Counted from the stretch's first letter, positions 15,925 to 29,501 are shown. The stretch is DNA of 64,000 bases from Pseudomonas sp. S31 (GCF_016648105.1 NZ_JACVVE010000004.1:162397-226396), one strand, 5' to 3'. A program made the numbers and translations. Notes: generated from the letters alone by a model not told the origin.

Positions 15925-17273
15925 TGCGCAAGCTCTCCCTCGGCGGCCGCCTGGCGTTGCTGTTCGCCGCCTGCGCCGCCACCGTGTCACTGGCCGCAGG
16001 GCTGCTGTTCAGCCACGCCAGCGCCCAGCACTTCATCGAACTGGATCAACAGCTGCTGGCCTCGCGCCTGTCATTGCTGCGCAGCCAGCTGGCTGGGCTG
16101 CACCAACCAGCCGACCTGCCAGCGCGCCTGCCGGCCCTGCGCAACGAGCTGGCCCACCAGGCCGATCTCGGCCTGCGCATCAGCGCCCGCGATGGCACGA
16201 CCTGGTTCGACAGCCACCCCGCACTGCCCGAGTCGCCCTCCCCCACGGGCCTGGCCACCTTGCACGCAGACGGCATCGACTACCGCAGCCTGGCCGAGCC
16301 GCTGGAGGCCAGCGACCCGCAATCGCCGCGCCTGACCCTGTTTCTCGACATCACCCACCACCAGCACTTCCTCGAGGGCATGCAGCGCCTGATCTGGCTG
16401 ACCGTCGGCCTGTCGGCCGTGGCCACCGCGCTGCTCGGCGCCTGGGCTGCACGCCGTGGCTTGCGGCCGCTGCGGCAGATGGGGCGAATCGCCGCCAGTG
16501 TCTCGGCACGCTCGCTGACCACCCGCCTGCCGCATGCCCAGATGCCGGAAGAACTCGCAGAGCTGGCCAGTACCGTCAATGCCATGCTGCAGCGCCTGGA
16601 CGACGCCTTCCAGCGGCTCTCGGCGTTTTCCGCCGACATCGCCCACGAACTGCGCACGCCGCTATCCAACCTGCTGACCCACACCCAGGTCACCCTCACC
16701 CGTCCGCGCAGCCTCGAGGAGTATCGCGAAGCGCTGCACGGCAATCTCGAGGAACTGCAATGGATGGCGCAGATGGTCAACGACATGCTGTTCCTGGCCA
16801 AGGCCGACCATGGCTTGCTGGTGCCGGGGCAGTCGGCGCTGGCCCTGCACGAGGAAGTGGATGCGCTGCTGGAGTACTACATGCCCTTGGCCGAGGATGG
16901 CGATGTCCAGTTGCTGCGCGAGGGCGAAGCGATGCTGCAAGGCGACCGGCACATGCTGCGTCGGGCGCTGTCCAATCTGCTGGACAACGCGCTGCGCCAT
17001 ACCCCGCCGGGCGGGCAGATTCGCGTAACTCTGGGGCCTGGGGGGCAGGTTGGCGTGGCCAACACCGGCGCCGCGATCGAGGCGGCCGCGCTACCGCGCC
17101 TGTTCGACCGTTTCTATCGGGCAGACCCGGCACGCCGGGCGGGTGGTAGCGAACATGCGGGATTGGGGCTGGCGATTACCCGGTCGATCGTGCAGGCCCA
17201 TGGCGGGAGCATTCGGGCCGAGTGCGAGGGGGGATGGACGCGGTTCGTGATCGAGTTGCCCGGTATCCGGTGA
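15924..17273 (+). CDS. copS: Copper-sensing histidine kinase CopS
   Basis: A 449-residue membrane kinase of the heavy-metal sensor type (CopS/CusS/IrlS). Layout: transmembrane helix (residues about 10-30), periplasmic sensor domain to about 155, second helix (LIWLTVGLSAVATALLGAWA), HAMP, then DHp with the phosphorylated histidine in ADIAHELRTPLSNLLTH. The ATPase domain has an N box at LSNLLDNALRHTP and a G box at GLGLAITRSIVQAHGG. The periplasmic part has His residues (for example DITHHQHF near the second helix) that could bind copper. The ATG overlaps the copR stop. Confidence 0.9.
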   Translation: MRKLSLGGRLALLFAACAATVSLAAGLLFSHASAQHFIELDQQLLASRLSLLRSQLAGLHQPADLPARLPALRNELAHQADLGLRISARDGTTWFDSHPALPESPSPTGLATLHADGIDYRSLAEPLEASDPQSPRLTLFLDITHHQHFLEGMQRLIWLTVGLSAVATALLGAWAARRGLRPLRQMGRIAASVSARSLTTRLPHAQMPEELAELASTVNAMLQRLDDAFQRLSAFSADIAHELRTPLSNLLTHTQVTLTRPRSLEEYREALHGNLEELQWMAQMVNDMLFLAKADHGLLVPGQSALALHEEVDALLEYYMPLAEDGDVQLLREGEAMLQGDRHMLRRALSNLLDNALRHTPPGGQIRVTLGPGGQVGVANTGAAIEAAALPRLFDRFYRADPARRAGGSEHAGLGLAITRSIVQAHGGSIRAECEGGWTRFVIELPGIR

Positions 17274-17284
17274 GATTGGGGCTG

Positions 17285-17326
17285 CTTCGCAGCCCTTCGT
17301 GGGCTTGCCCGCGAAGGGGCCCTGGC
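17285..17326. repeat. REP-like palindrome after copS
   Basis: CCCTTCGTGGGCTTGCCCGC and GCGAAGGGG form an imperfect hairpin between the convergent copS and lolE genes. Confidence 0.6.
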
Positions 17327-17333
17327 AGGCTCC

Positions 17334-18575
17334 TCAGACCGCCAGGCCAATCGCTGGCTGCACCTGCGAGGCCCGGTAGGCCGGGTAGATGGTCGCCAGG
17401 AAGCTCATCACCAGCCCCGCCGCGCAGATCATCAGCACATCCCCACCCTGCAACTCGGAAGGCAAGCTGCTGATGAAATACACGTCCGACGTAAAGATGT
17501 GCTGGCCACTCACCCGCTCCAGCCAGCCGACGATCTGGCTGACGTTGAGCGCGGCGATCACGCCGAGCACGCCGCCGATCAAGGTGCCGACGATGCCGAT
17601 CAGGCTGCCCTGGACCATGAACGTGCCCATGATCTGCGCCGGCGTCGCCCCCAACGTGCGCAAGATGGCGATGTCCGGCCCCTTGTCGTTCACCACCATC
17701 ACCAGGGTGGCGATGATGTTGAACGCCGCCACCGCGATGATCATCAGCAACAACAGGCCGATCATGGTCTTTTCCATCTTCATGGCGCTGAACAGGCTAC
17801 CCTGGGTGTGCGACCAGTCATCGGCGCGGTAGCCATCGCCCAGGCTGGCGGCGATCGCCTTGGATACCTGCGGTGCGGCATACAGGTCGTGCAGTTTCAG
17901 GCGCACGCCCTGCACCTGGCCCGGCGCCCAGCGCTGCATCTCGCCCGCATCGGCCACGTGGATATAGGCCTGGGAGCCGTCGAGCTCGGCGCCGACCTTG
18001 AAGATGCCGACCACCGTCAGGCGCTGCATGCGCGGGGTGATACCGCCTGGAGCCTTGCTGATTTCCGGCACGATCAGGGTCAGCTTGTCGCCGGTATTGA
18101 GGCGGAAACGCCGCGCGGTGAGTTCACCGATCACCACCCCGTACTCACCCGGCACCAGCGCCTGCAGGCGCCCCTGGACGATGTGCTGGCCGACGATGGA
18201 CACCTGATCTTCCTCGGCCGGGTCGATGCCACTGACCTGGATCGGCTGCATCGCGCCCTTGTACGAGAGCATGCCTTCCATCTCGGTGATCGGCGCCGCG
18301 GCCATCACCGCCGGGTTCTTCAGCGCGGCATCGGCCACCTGGCGCCAGTCGGCCAGCGGCTGCTCGCCGAGGATACTGGCATGGGGCACCAGGCCAAGGA
18401 TCCGCGAGCTCATCTCACGCTGGAAGCCGTTCATCACCGACAGCACCACGATCATCGCCAGCACGCCCAGCGACAGGCCGATCATCGAGGTCATGGAGAT
18501 GAACGAGATGAAGTGGTTGCGGCGCTTGGCACGGGTGTAGCGTGCGCCGATGAAAATGGGCAAGGGTCTGAACAT
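17334..18575 (-). CDS. lolE: Lipoprotein-releasing ABC permease (LolE-type)
   Basis: Inner-membrane subunit of the LolCDE complex that extracts lipoproteins and passes them to LolA. The 413-residue product has an N-terminal helix (FISFISMTSMIGLSLGVLAM), a large periplasmic domain, and three C-terminal helices ([20 protein letters not shown] and others) ending in an FtsX-like ending, YPAYRASQVQPAIGLAV. It is a paralogue of the other permease at 19326-20576; which is C and which is E is assigned by order only. The start MFRPLPIFIG at 18575 matches the paralogue start. A terminator-like hairpin separates it from lolD. Confidence 0.88.
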   Translation of the reverse strand: MFRPLPIFIGARYTRAKRRNHFISFISMTSMIGLSLGVLAMIVVLSVMNGFQREMSSRILGLVPHASILGEQPLADWRQVADAALKNPAVMAAAPITEMEGMLSYKGAMQPIQVSGIDPAEEDQVSIVGQHIVQGRLQALVPGEYGVVIGELTARRFRLNTGDKLTLIVPEISKAPGGITPRMQRLTVVGIFKVGAELDGSQAYIHVADAGEMQRWAPGQVQGVRLKLHDLYAAPQVSKAIAASLGDGYRADDWSHTQGSLFSAMKMEKTMIGLLLLMIIAVAAFNIIATLVMVVNDKGPDIAILRTLGATPAQIMGTFMVQGSLIGIVGTLIGGVLGVIAALNVSQIVGWLERVSGQHIFTSDVYFISSLPSELQGGDVLMICAAGLVMSFLATIYPAYRASQVQPAIGLAV

Positions 18576-18593
18576 GTACGAAACACCCACTGT

Positions 18594-18626
18594 AAAAAAG
18601 GAACGGGGCAGCGCAAGGCGCCCCGT
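18594..18626 (-). terminator. Terminator or attenuator between lolD and lolE
   Basis: On the minus strand: ACGGGGC, 10-nt loop, GCCCCGT, then TTCC and six T. It stands between the stop of lolD (18635) and the start of lolE (18575). Confidence 0.65.
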
Positions 18627-18634
18627 GCAATCGG

Positions 18635-19318
18635 TCAGATCGCCACCAGGTGGCCGTCGTCGAGTTTCAACACGCGGTCCATCTGACGCGCCAGGTTGAG
18701 GTCGTGGGTCACCACCAGGAACGCCGTGCGCGAGGCACTGGACAACTCCTGCATCAACTCCTGGATACCCTGGCCGGTGTGGTGGTCGAGGTTGCCGGTG
18801 GGTTCGTCGAGCATGACCAGGCCTGGGCGGTTGACCAGGGCGCGAGCGATGGCCACGCGCTGGCGCTCGCCACCGGACAGCTCGGCCGGCTTGTGGTGCA
18901 GGCGATGGCCCAGGCCCACGCGCTTGAGCAGCGCCTCGGCACGCTCGCGCGCCTCGGGGATCGGCGTGCTGCCGATCAGCAGTGGCATGCACACGTTCTC
19001 CATGGCGGTGAACTCCGGCAGCAAGTGGTGGAACTGGTAGACAAAGCCCAGCTCACGGTTGCGCAACAGGCCCCGGGCGCGCTCGCCAAGCGCCGACAGC
19101 TCCTCGCCGGCCAGCCAGACGCTGCCCTGGGTCGGCCGGTCGAGGCCGCCGAGCAGGTTGAGCAAGGTACTCTTGCCCGAGCCCGAGGTACCGACGATGG
19201 CCACCCGCTCGCCTGGGTGCAGTTCGAGGTTGAGACCCGACAGCACCTGCACCGACTCCGGGCCGGTGTCGTAGGACTTGCCCAGGTTGCGGCAACTCAG
19301 GACGGCTTTATCACTCAT
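18635..19318 (-). CDS. lolD: Lipoprotein-releasing ABC ATPase LolD
   Basis: ATPase of the LolCDE lipoprotein exporter, 227 residues from [17 protein letters not shown]. Walker A is [16 protein letters not shown], the signature is [15 protein letters not shown], Walker B is [12 protein letters not shown], and the H-loop is [27 protein letters not shown] is the LolD-type Q-loop region. An in-frame ATG at 19333 would overlap the lolC stop by 8 bp and has GAGG upstream, so it is a real alternative. It follows lolC directly. Confidence 0.94.
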   Translation of the reverse strand: MSDKAVLSCRNLGKSYDTGPESVQVLSGLNLELHPGERVAIVGTSGSGKSTLLNLLGGLDRPTQGSVWLAGEELSALGERARGLLRNRELGFVYQFHHLLPEFTAMENVCMPLLIGSTPIPEARERAEALLKRVGLGHRLHHKPAELSGGERQRVAIARALVNRPGLVMLDEPTGNLDHHTGQGIQELMQELSSASRTAFLVVTHDLNLARQMDRVLKLDDGHLVAI

Positions 19319-19325
19319 GCGCGAA

Positions 19326-20576
19326 TCACTCATAACGTAGCGCCTCTGCTGGCTGGGTGCGGGCAGCACGCCAGGCCGGGTACAGGGTGGCGAGGAAACT
19401 CAGGACCAGTGCCGCAGCACAGACCATGTACACGTCCTGGGCCTGGATCTGCGACGGCAGGTAATCGATGAAATACACGTCGGCGTTGAGGAACTTGTGC
19501 CCGATCAGCTTCTCGATGCCGGCGATGGCGGCACTGACGTTGAGCGCGGCGAGAATGCCGACCACAGCGCCGATCAGCGTGCCGATGACCCCGATCACGG
19601 TACCCTGGACCATGAAGATCAGCATGATCTGGGTCGGCGTGGCACCCAGCGTGCGGAGGATGGCGATGTCACCACGCTTGTCGTTGACCACCATCACCAG
19701 GGTGGAAATGATGTTGAACGCCGCCACCGCCACGATCAGCAGCAATAGCAGGCCGATCATGGCCTTTTCCATGCGGATCGCCTGGTACAGGTTGCCGTGG
19801 GTGCGGGTCCAGTCGCGGCTGTAGAACTCCTGGTCGCCCAGGTGCTGGGCGATGTCCCAGGCCACGCGCGGCGCCTGGAACAGGTCATCGAACTTCAGGC
19901 GCAGGCCTTGTACCTGATCGGCCTTCCAGCGGTGCAGGCGCGACAGGTCGGCGATGTTGGTCAGGCCCAGGTAGCCGTCGATTTCACCCGCGCCGACGTG
20001 GAAAGTGCCGACCACGGTGAAGCGCTTCATACGCGGGAACATGCCGGCCGGGGTGACGCTGACCTCGGGGGCGACGAAGGTCAGCTTGTCGCCGATGGCC
20101 ACGCCCAGCTTGGCCGCGGCCTTGTCGCCGATCATGATGCCCCACTCGCCCGGCGCCAGTTTGTCCAGGCTGCCTTGCAGGGTGAAGTTGTCGATGATCG
20201 AGACGTCGCGCTCGCGGGCCGGGTCGATGCCGTTGAGCAGCACCTTCTGCACCTTGCCGTCGTGGGTCAGCAGGCCCTGCATCTGGGTGTAGGGCGCCAC
20301 CGCCAGCACGTGCGGATTCTGCTTTACTTGTTGGGCAAGGGCCGGCCAGTCGTTGAGCGGCTGGCCGCTTTCGAGCGTGGCGTGAGGGATCATGCCAAGC
20401 ACGCGGGTACGCATCTCGTGGTCGAAGCCGTTCATGACCGAGAGCACCACGATCATCACTACCACGCCCAGGGCGAGGCCGATCATCGAGGTCAGGGAAA
20501 TGAACGAGACGAAATGGTTACGGCGCTTGGCACGGGTGTAACGCGTACCGATGAATGCGAAAAGAGGTCTGAACAT
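19326..20576 (-). CDS. lolC: Lipoprotein-releasing ABC permease (LolC-type)
   Basis: A 416-residue permease of the same layout as the lolE product: N-terminal helix around residues 25-50, periplasmic domain, then three C-terminal helices ([40 protein letters not shown] and [18 protein letters not shown]). The cytoplasmic loop [17 protein letters not shown] contains the coupling helix for LolD. It is the first gene of lolC-lolD-lolE. It starts 93 bp from the divergent PilZ gene, so the promoters of both must lie in that gap. Confidence 0.9.
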   Translation of the reverse strand: MFRPLFAFIGTRYTRAKRRNHFVSFISLTSMIGLALGVVVMIVVLSVMNGFDHEMRTRVLGMIPHATLESGQPLNDWPALAQQVKQNPHVLAVAPYTQMQGLLTHDGKVQKVLLNGIDPARERDVSIIDNFTLQGSLDKLAPGEWGIMIGDKAAAKLGVAIGDKLTFVAPEVSVTPAGMFPRMKRFTVVGTFHVGAGEIDGYLGLTNIADLSRLHRWKADQVQGLRLKFDDLFQAPRVAWDIAQHLGDQEFYSRDWTRTHGNLYQAIRMEKAMIGLLLLLIVAVAAFNIISTLVMVVNDKRGDIAILRTLGATPTQIMLIFMVQGTVIGVIGTLIGAVVGILAALNVSAAIAGIEKLIGHKFLNADVYFIDYLPSQIQAQDVYMVCAAALVLSFLATLYPAWRAARTQPAEALRYE

Positions 20577-20669
20577 GTCGGGGCTTGTTCGGATGAAAGG
20601 GAACGTCCTTGTGGCGAGGCGCCTACGGCGGCTTTACACTCGGACCACCGCCGCTACCATGGGTTCGCC

Positions 20670-21254
20670 ATGACGACATTAGACGAAGAAGATCGCCGCG
20701 AATACTACCGCATCGAGGATAGGATCGCACTGGAAATCAGCCCCTTGAGCGCGGCCGAAGCCCTGGAGCCAGAACTGTTGCAGGATGATTCGCCGCTGTT
20801 CAACCTGCTCAGCGAACTTCATCTTTCCGACTTCGAATCCCAGCACCTGCTGCGCCAGCTGAGCGACAAGGACCGCACCCTGGCCGCCTTCCTGCGCGCC
20901 CAGAACAAACGCCTCGACCTGCTCAGCGCGGTAGTGGCACAGACCCTCATCGGCACGGTCGGCGAACCGCAGCCAGTGATCATTTCCGAAGGCGGCATCG
21001 AATTCGACCAGGCGCAGCCGCTCGACCCCGGTACCCGGGTGAAAGTGAAAATGGTGCTGATGCCACGCGCCCATGGTCTGTTGTTGCGTGGCCGGGTGAT
21101 CCACTGCGGCGTGCGCCCCGAAGGCGGCGTCGAGATCGGCATCGAATTCACCGACATGACCGACGCCCAGCGGCAACTGCTGGCCCGTCACATCCTGCAG
21201 CGCCAGCAGCAGCAACGGCGCCAGCAGCTGGATAACGACGATACCGCGTCCTGA
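20670..21254 (+). CDS. PilZ domain protein with degenerate second motif
   Basis: A 194-residue protein with a PilZ domain. RxxxR is present at RREYYRIED (residues 9-17) but is split from the rest of the domain by about 75 residues of helical sequence (SAAEALEPELLQDD and following). The second motif is ISEGGIEF instead of D/NxSxxG, so c-di-GMP affinity may be weak. The end is a Gln/Arg-rich tail (QRQQQQRRQQL). The frame is open far upstream over lolC; ATG 20670 is chosen because the RxxxR motif begins at residue 10. From memory, this gene lies beside lolCDE in other Pseudomonas too. Confidence 0.82.
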   Translation: MTTLDEEDRREYYRIEDRIALEISPLSAAEALEPELLQDDSPLFNLLSELHLSDFESQHLLRQLSDKDRTLAAFLRAQNKRLDLLSAVVAQTLIGTVGEPQPVIISEGGIEFDQAQPLDPGTRVKVKMVLMPRAHGLLLRGRVIHCGVRPEGGVEIGIEFTDMTDAQRQLLARHILQRQQQQRRQQLDNDDTAS

Positions 21255-21285
21255 GCCCCTCTCCCACTGATTTGAAGGAACGAAC

Positions 21286-22002
21286 GTGACCCTGATCTAC
21301 GGCCACCGCGGCGCCAAGGGCGAAGCCCCCGAAAACACCCTGAACAGCTTCCGTCAGTGCCTGTCCCACGGCGTCGACCGCTGCGAACTGGACCTGCACC
21401 TGTCGGCCGACAACGAGCTAATGGTGATCCACGACCCGACCCTCAAGCGCACCACCGGCCGGCGCGGCAAGGTGGTTGAGCACCCGGCGGCGGACCTGGT
21501 CAAGATCGATGCGCGCAAGGGCGGCCCCGGGCATGTGCAGCCCTGCCCCATTCCGAGACTGGAAGAACTGTTCGAGAAATGCCCGTTCGAGCACTGGCAA
21601 CTGGAGGTCAAGAGCGCTTCGCGTACCCGCGCCGCCACCACCGTGCTGGCGATCCGCGAGCTGGCCCAGCAATACGGCCTGCTGGACAAGATCACCATCA
21701 CCTCCAGCTCTCGGGAAGTGCTGGGCGCGGCGCAGGAACTGGTACCGGACGTACAACGCGGGCTGGTTGCCGAATACGCCTGGCTCGACCCACTGAAGGT
21801 CGCGCAGAACTATGGCTGCCAGATGCTGGCGTTGAACTGGACGCTGTGCACTCCCGAGCGCCTACTGAAAGCCCAGGGCCAGGGTTTGCACGTATCGGTG
21901 TGGACGGTCAACGAGCCGGCGCTGATGCGCCGACTCGCCGATTTTGGCGTGGACAGCCTGATTACAGACTTTCCCGGTTTGGCCAAGACCACCCTCGGGT
22001 AG
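21286..22002 (+). CDS. Glycerophosphodiester phosphodiesterase (cytosolic type)
   Basis: A 238-residue GDPD-family enzyme that hydrolyses glycerophosphodiesters such as glycerophosphocholine to glycerol-3-phosphate and an alcohol. The catalytic HRGAKGEAPENTLNSF, the metal-binding ELDLHLSADNELMVIHDP and the QLEVKS segment are intact. There is no signal peptide, so it is of the cytosolic UgpQ type rather than periplasmic GlpQ. The start is GTG with GAAGGAACGAAC upstream. It lies 31 bp after the PilZ gene and is probably co-transcribed with it. Confidence 0.92.
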   Translation: MTLIYGHRGAKGEAPENTLNSFRQCLSHGVDRCELDLHLSADNELMVIHDPTLKRTTGRRGKVVEHPAADLVKIDARKGGPGHVQPCPIPRLEELFEKCPFEHWQLEVKSASRTRAATTVLAIRELAQQYGLLDKITITSSSREVLGAAQELVPDVQRGLVAEYAWLDPLKVAQNYGCQMLALNWTLCTPERLLKAQGQGLHVSVWTVNEPALMRRLADFGVDSLITDFPGLAKTTLG

Positions 22003-22050
22003 GGCTGAAATCGGTCTCCCCGACCGGCTCAGGCCACCGGCCGGAGCCGC

Positions 22051-23445
22051 TCAAAAAAGCCGGTTCAGGCCGTCGTAGGCAGCTACCCGATAGGCTTCGG
22101 CCATGGTCGGGTAGTTGAAGGTGGTGTTGACGAAATACTTCAGGTTGTTCTGCTCGCCCGGCTGGTTCATGATCGCCTGGCCGATGTGGACGATCTCCGA
22201 AGCCTGGTAGCCGAAGCAGTGCACGCCGAGGATTTCCAGGGTTTCGCGATGGAACAGGATCTTCAGCATGCCTTGCGGCTCGCCGGCGATCTGCGCGCGG
22301 GCCATGCTCTTGAAGAAGGCCTTGCCCACTTCGTACGGCACCTTGGCCTGGGTCAGTTCCTGCTCGTTCTTGCCGATCGAGCTGATCTCCGGAATGGTGT
22401 AGATACCGGTCGGCACGTCGTCGACGAAGCGCCAGCTGCCGTTGTCGACGATGCTGCCAGCGGCCGAGCGGCCCTGGTCGTGAGCGGCACTGGCCAGGCT
22501 CGGCCAGCCGATCACGTCACCGGCGCCGTAGATGTTCGGCACGCTGGAGCGGTAGCTGTTGTCGACGTCGATCTGGCCACGGCTGTTGACCTTGATGCCG
22601 ATGTTCTCCAGGCCCAGCTTGTCGGTGTTGCCGGTACGGCCGTTGCACCACAGCAAGGCGTCGGCCTTGATCTTCTTGCCCGACTTCAGGTGCAGGATCA
22701 CACCGTTGTCCAGGCCTTCGACGCGCTCGTACTCTTCGTTGTGGCGCACGGTGATGTTGTTGTTGCTGAAGTGGTAGCTCAGCGCCTGGGAAATTTCCGA
22801 GTCGAGGAAGCTCAGCAGCTGGCCGCGGTTGTCGACCAGCTCTACCAGCACGCCCAGGCCGCTGAAGATCGAGGCGTATTCGCAACCGATCACGCCGGCG
22901 CCGTAGACGATCAACTTGCGCGGGGTGTGGCTGAGGCTGAGGATGGTGTCGCTGTCGTAGACACGCGGGTGATTGAAGTCGATATCGGCCGGGCGGTAAG
23001 GGCGCGAGCCGGTGGCGATGATGATGTGCTTGGCGTTCAGGCGCTCGACCACGCCATTGGCGCAGACCACCTCGATGGTCTGCTCGTCGGCGAAGCTGCC
23101 GGTGCCGACGAACACGTCCACGCGGTTGCGGGCGTAGTAGCCGGTGCGCGAGGCCACCTGCTTGGAGATCACCTTCTCGGCGCTCTTGAGCACGTCCGGG
23201 AAGGAGAACCAGCGCGGCTCGCCGATGGCGCGGAACATCGGGTTGGTGTTGAACTGCATGATCTGCCGCACCGAGTGACGCAGTGCCTTGGACGGAATGG
23301 TGCCCAGGTGGGTGCAGTTGCCGCCGACCTGACGACGGCTGTCGACCATCGCCACCTTGCGCCCCGCTTTCGCGGCATTCATTGCCGCGCCTTCTCCGGC
23401 CGGGCCAGAACCCAGCACCACTACGTCGTAGTTGTAGACAGCCAT
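22051..23445 (-). CDS. sthA: Soluble pyridine nucleotide transhydrogenase
   Basis: FAD enzyme of 464 residues that transfers hydride between NADPH and NAD. FAD site: [24 protein letters not shown](P) site: [18 protein letters not shown]. The usual CxxxxC disulfide of the dihydrolipoamide dehydrogenase family is replaced by [17 protein letters not shown], with a single cysteine, which is diagnostic of Sth[21 protein letters not shown] and the C-terminal [14 protein letters not shown] are also typical. It is convergent with the GDPD gene with a 48-bp gap. The start has GGAGTAC nearby. Confidence 0.96.
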   Translation of the reverse strand: MAVYNYDVVVLGSGPAGEGAAMNAAKAGRKVAMVDSRRQVGGNCTHLGTIPSKALRHSVRQIMQFNTNPMFRAIGEPRWFSFPDVLKSAEKVISKQVASRTGYYARNRVDVFVGTGSFADEQTIEVVCANGVVERLNAKHIIIATGSRPYRPADIDFNHPRVYDSDTILSLSHTPRKLIVYGAGVIGCEYASIFSGLGVLVELVDNRGQLLSFLDSEISQALSYHFSNNNITVRHNEEYERVEGLDNGVILHLKSGKKIKADALLWCNGRTGNTDKLGLENIGIKVNSRGQIDVDNSYRSSVPNIYGAGDVIGWPSLASAAHDQGRSAAGSIVDNGSWRFVDDVPTGIYTIPEISSIGKNEQELTQAKVPYEVGKAFFKSMARAQIAGEPQGMLKILFHRETLEILGVHCFGYQASEIVHIGQAIMNQPGEQNNLKYFVNTTFNYPTMAEAYRVAAYDGLNRLF

Positions 23446-23783
23446 GCGTACTCCTTCAGAACTGGCCCGCGGGCCACGGTCGCTCGCGGGGCTCGATCAT
23501 GCCGCCGTAGCGCCATGAGAAAATTCACGTGCAGTCTAATCAAGCGTGAACGCCGCGCACATTAACCCTTGGTCGCGTCGTAGGCCAATTTTGCCTGCAC
23601 TACATGTCATTGCCACGTCCTGGGCGGCGATCCTGCGTCACTGTCCTTTCACTCGCCTTGCACCACCCGCTCGAACGCGGGCGTAGCTCGAGCGCCGGCC
23701 ATTCTCCTCGAAATAGTGCCGATAGTCACTGGGCTCTCGGTTGCCCCGCGAAGAGGCCGGCACAGGCAACACAAAATCTGGAT

Positions 23784-23816
23784 AAAAAAACGGGAACCCG
23801 AAGGTTCCCGTTTTTT
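23784..23816 (-). terminator. Terminator of the GAPDH gene (bidirectional in form)
   Basis: Eight-bp stem CGGGAACC / GGTTCCCG with a CGAA loop, flanked by seven A on one side and six T on the other. It lies 18 bp past the GAPDH stop on the minus strand. Confidence 0.9.
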
Positions 23817-23834
23817 CATGGCCTTACCAGCGAA

Positions 23835-25283
23835 TCAGCGTGGAAACGCTGGCGGGTTCACACCGGCCATCTCTTCCATCACGCGGACCACCTGGCAGCT
23901 GTAGCCGAACTCGTTGTCGTACCAGACGTACAGAACAACGCGGTTGTCGTTGCAGATGGTCGCTTCGGCGTCGACCACACCGGCGTGGCGCGAGCCGACG
24001 AAGTCGGTGGAAACCACTTCCTGCGAGCTGACGTAGTCGATCTGCTTGTGCAGCTCCGAGTGCATGGCCGCCTGGCGCAGGTACTCGTTGATCTCGTCGC
24101 GGTTGGTGGCCTTTTCCAGGTTCAGGTTGAGGATGGCCATCGAGACGTTCGGCGTCGGCACGCGAATGGCGTTGCCGGTCAGCTTGCCCTTGAGCACCGG
24201 CAGCGCCTTGGCGGCGGCGGTGGCGGCACCGGTCTCGGTGATGACCATGTTCAGCGGCGCGGCACGGCCACGACGGCTGCCCTTGTGGAAGTTGTCGATC
24301 AGGTTCTGGTCGTTGGTGAACGAGTGAACGGTTTCGACGTGGCCGTTGACGATGCCGAACTGGTCGTTGACAGCCTTCAGTACCGGCACGATGGCGTTGG
24401 TGGTGCAGGAAGCCGCCGAGATGATCTTGTCATCGGCAGTGATGTCGCCGTGGTTGATGCCGTGCACGATGTTCTTCAGCGCGCCCTTGCCAGGTGCGGT
24501 GAGGATCACGCGGGCAGCGCCCGGGCAGGCCAGGTGCTGGCCGAGGCCGTCGGCGTCACGCCATACACCGGTGTTGTCGACGATCAGCGCGTTGTCGATA
24601 CCGTACTGGGTGTAGTCGACTTCGCTTGGGCTCTTGGCGTAGATCACCTGGATCAGGTTGCCGTTGGCGGTGATGGTGTTGTTGGCTTCGTCGACGGTGA
24701 TGGTGCCGTCGAACGGACCGTGCACCGAATCACGGCGCAGCAGGCTGGCACGCTTGACCAGGTCGTTCTCGGCGCCCTTGCGCACGACGATGGCACGCAG
24801 GCGCAGGCCGTCGCCGCCACCGGTCTTCTCGATCAGGATGCGCGCCAGCAGGCGGCCGATGCGGCCGAAGCCGTACAGTACGACGTCGGTGCCCTTGCGG
24901 GCCGAGGCGTTTTGCTGGCCAACCACGTCGGCCAGTTCGTCACGCACGAACTGCTCGGCGCTGCGGCCGTTGCCTTCGAGCTTGAATTTGTTGGCGAGCT
25001 TGCCCAGGTCGACCGAGGCAGCGCCGAGCTTCAGCTCGCTCATGGCCTTGAGCAGGGGGAATGTTTCGTGAACGGACAGTTCGGTCTCGTCGGTCTGGCG
25101 ATGACGCGCAAAACGATGAGCCTTGAGGATAGAGATAACCGAACGGTTGATCAGGCTGCGGCCATAAATCGAGCTCACCACGTTGTTGTTGCGGTAGAGC
25201 TGACCGATAAGCGGGATCATCGCTTCAGCAAGCGCTTCACGGTCGATCCACTCACCAAGACACTGGTCGGGCTTCTGAGTCAC
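23835..25283 (-). CDS. gap: Glyceraldehyde-3-phosphate dehydrogenase, long N-terminally extended form
   Basis: NAD(P)-linked GAPDH of 482 residues with about 130 extra N-terminal residues before the Rossmann motif VVLYGFGRIGR. The active-site cysteine is in SAASCTTNAIVPVLKAV, with HSFTNDQNLIDNFHKGSRRG and WYDNEFGYS in the C-terminal part. This long type is found in Pseudomonas beside the normal-length enzyme and probably works in gluconeogenesis. GTG 25283 is chosen because GGAAGG lies 5 bp upstream; ATG 25298 in frame (487 residues) has no ribosome site. It is divergent from mfd. Confidence 0.88.
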   Translation of the reverse strand: MTQKPDQCLGEWIDREALAEAMIPLIGQLYRNNNVVSSIYGRSLINRSVISILKAHRFARHRQTDETELSVHETFPLLKAMSELKLGAASVDLGKLANKFKLEGNGRSAEQFVRDELADVVGQQNASARKGTDVVLYGFGRIGRLLARILIEKTGGGDGLRLRAIVVRKGAENDLVKRASLLRRDSVHGPFDGTITVDEANNTITANGNLIQVIYAKSPSEVDYTQYGIDNALIVDNTGVWRDADGLGQHLACPGAARVILTAPGKGALKNIVHGINHGDITADDKIISAASCTTNAIVPVLKAVNDQFGIVNGHVETVHSFTNDQNLIDNFHKGSRRGRAAPLNMVITETGAATAAAKALPVLKGKLTGNAIRVPTPNVSMAILNLNLEKATNRDEINEYLRQAAMHSELHKQIDYVSSQEVVSTDFVGSRHAGVVDAEATICNDNRVVLYVWYDNEFGYSCQVVRVMEEMAGVNPPAFPR

Positions 25284-25465
25284 GGGAACCTTCCACATGT
25301 AGGGACAGAAAAAAGGGGCTACATTATGACGCCCCGGCGCGTAACCGGCAATGAGCGCCTGTCGCCAGCGCCGCGCCCTACTGCCAAAGCCTTTGCAACC
25401 TGACAGCAGCCCCCGGCACCGGTACAATCGATCTCTTTGCCGCAACGCTTGGAGTCCAATCTCCC

Positions 25466-28915
<3,450 letters not shown>

Positions 28916-28924
28916 GGAAGATCC

Positions 28925-29497
28925 ATGCGTGCCATTCGTTGCCTGACCTTGCTGCTGGCGCTGTTCGCGCCAGCCGCCTTCGCCGAAGGCCTCTATCAGG
29001 TAGAAATGATCCTGGTGCGGCAGAACGCCGTGCCTGCGGTGACCAGCCCGTTCGCCCCAGAAGACTGGAGCGCCGGTGCGCCACGCCTGGACAGCAGCGC
29101 CGAACGGCGCCTGGCCCTGGAAGACGAAGCCACCCGCCTGGAGGCCACCGCCGACTACACCGTGCTGCTGCACAAGGCCTGGCAGCAACAGGTTGGCAGC
29201 GAGCCGAGCCGCATCGCCCTGGGCGCTGGCGAAGAACGCTTCGGCCACTTTCCCATCGAAGGCAACCTGAGCCTCACCGAAGGCCGCTTCATCAGCGTGC
29301 AGGCCAACTTCTGGGTCAACGACCTGGACGGCAACGGCAACGTGCTGCGCAGCGAGCAGTTCAAGCAGATCAACAGCAACATGAAAGGCGGCCAACTGAC
29401 CTTCATCGACGGCGGGCACCTGGCACTGCTGCTCAAGGTCACGCCACCGAACGCGCCGAAGATGCCGGCGATGGATCCGGAGTTGATGGAGCAGTAA
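28925..29497 (+). CDS. CsiV-like periplasmic protein
   Basis: A 190-residue protein with a signal peptide (MRAIRCLTLLLALFAPAAFA) and a body that fits the CsiV (DUF2803) family, described as a peptidoglycan-binding regulator in Shewanella/Vibrio and usually encoded just after mfd. Typical text is YQVEMILVRQN at the mature N-terminus and GGQLTFIDGGHLALLLKVTP near the end. GGAAG 5 bp before ATG supports the start. It sits between mfd and the helicase gene with gaps of 9 and 4 bp. Confidence 0.8.
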   Translation: MRAIRCLTLLLALFAPAAFAEGLYQVEMILVRQNAVPAVTSPFAPEDWSAGAPRLDSSAERRLALEDEATRLEATADYTVLLHKAWQQQVGSEPSRIALGAGEERFGHFPIEGNLSLTEGRFISVQANFWVNDLDGNGNVLRSEQFKQINSNMKGGQLTFIDGGHLALLLKVTPPNAPKMPAMDPELMEQ

Positions 29498-29501
29498 GCC
29501 G

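Noticed and set aside
1..16000. A defence island or phage remnant around umuDC
   Set aside because: Apart from the SOS genes and one orphan secreted protein there are no phage, toxin, nuclease or mobile genes.
22186..25403. Long plus-strand frames opposite sthA and the GAPDH gene
   Set aside because: Both are antisense shadows of well-identified genes and are rich in Val, Gly and Ala without motifs.
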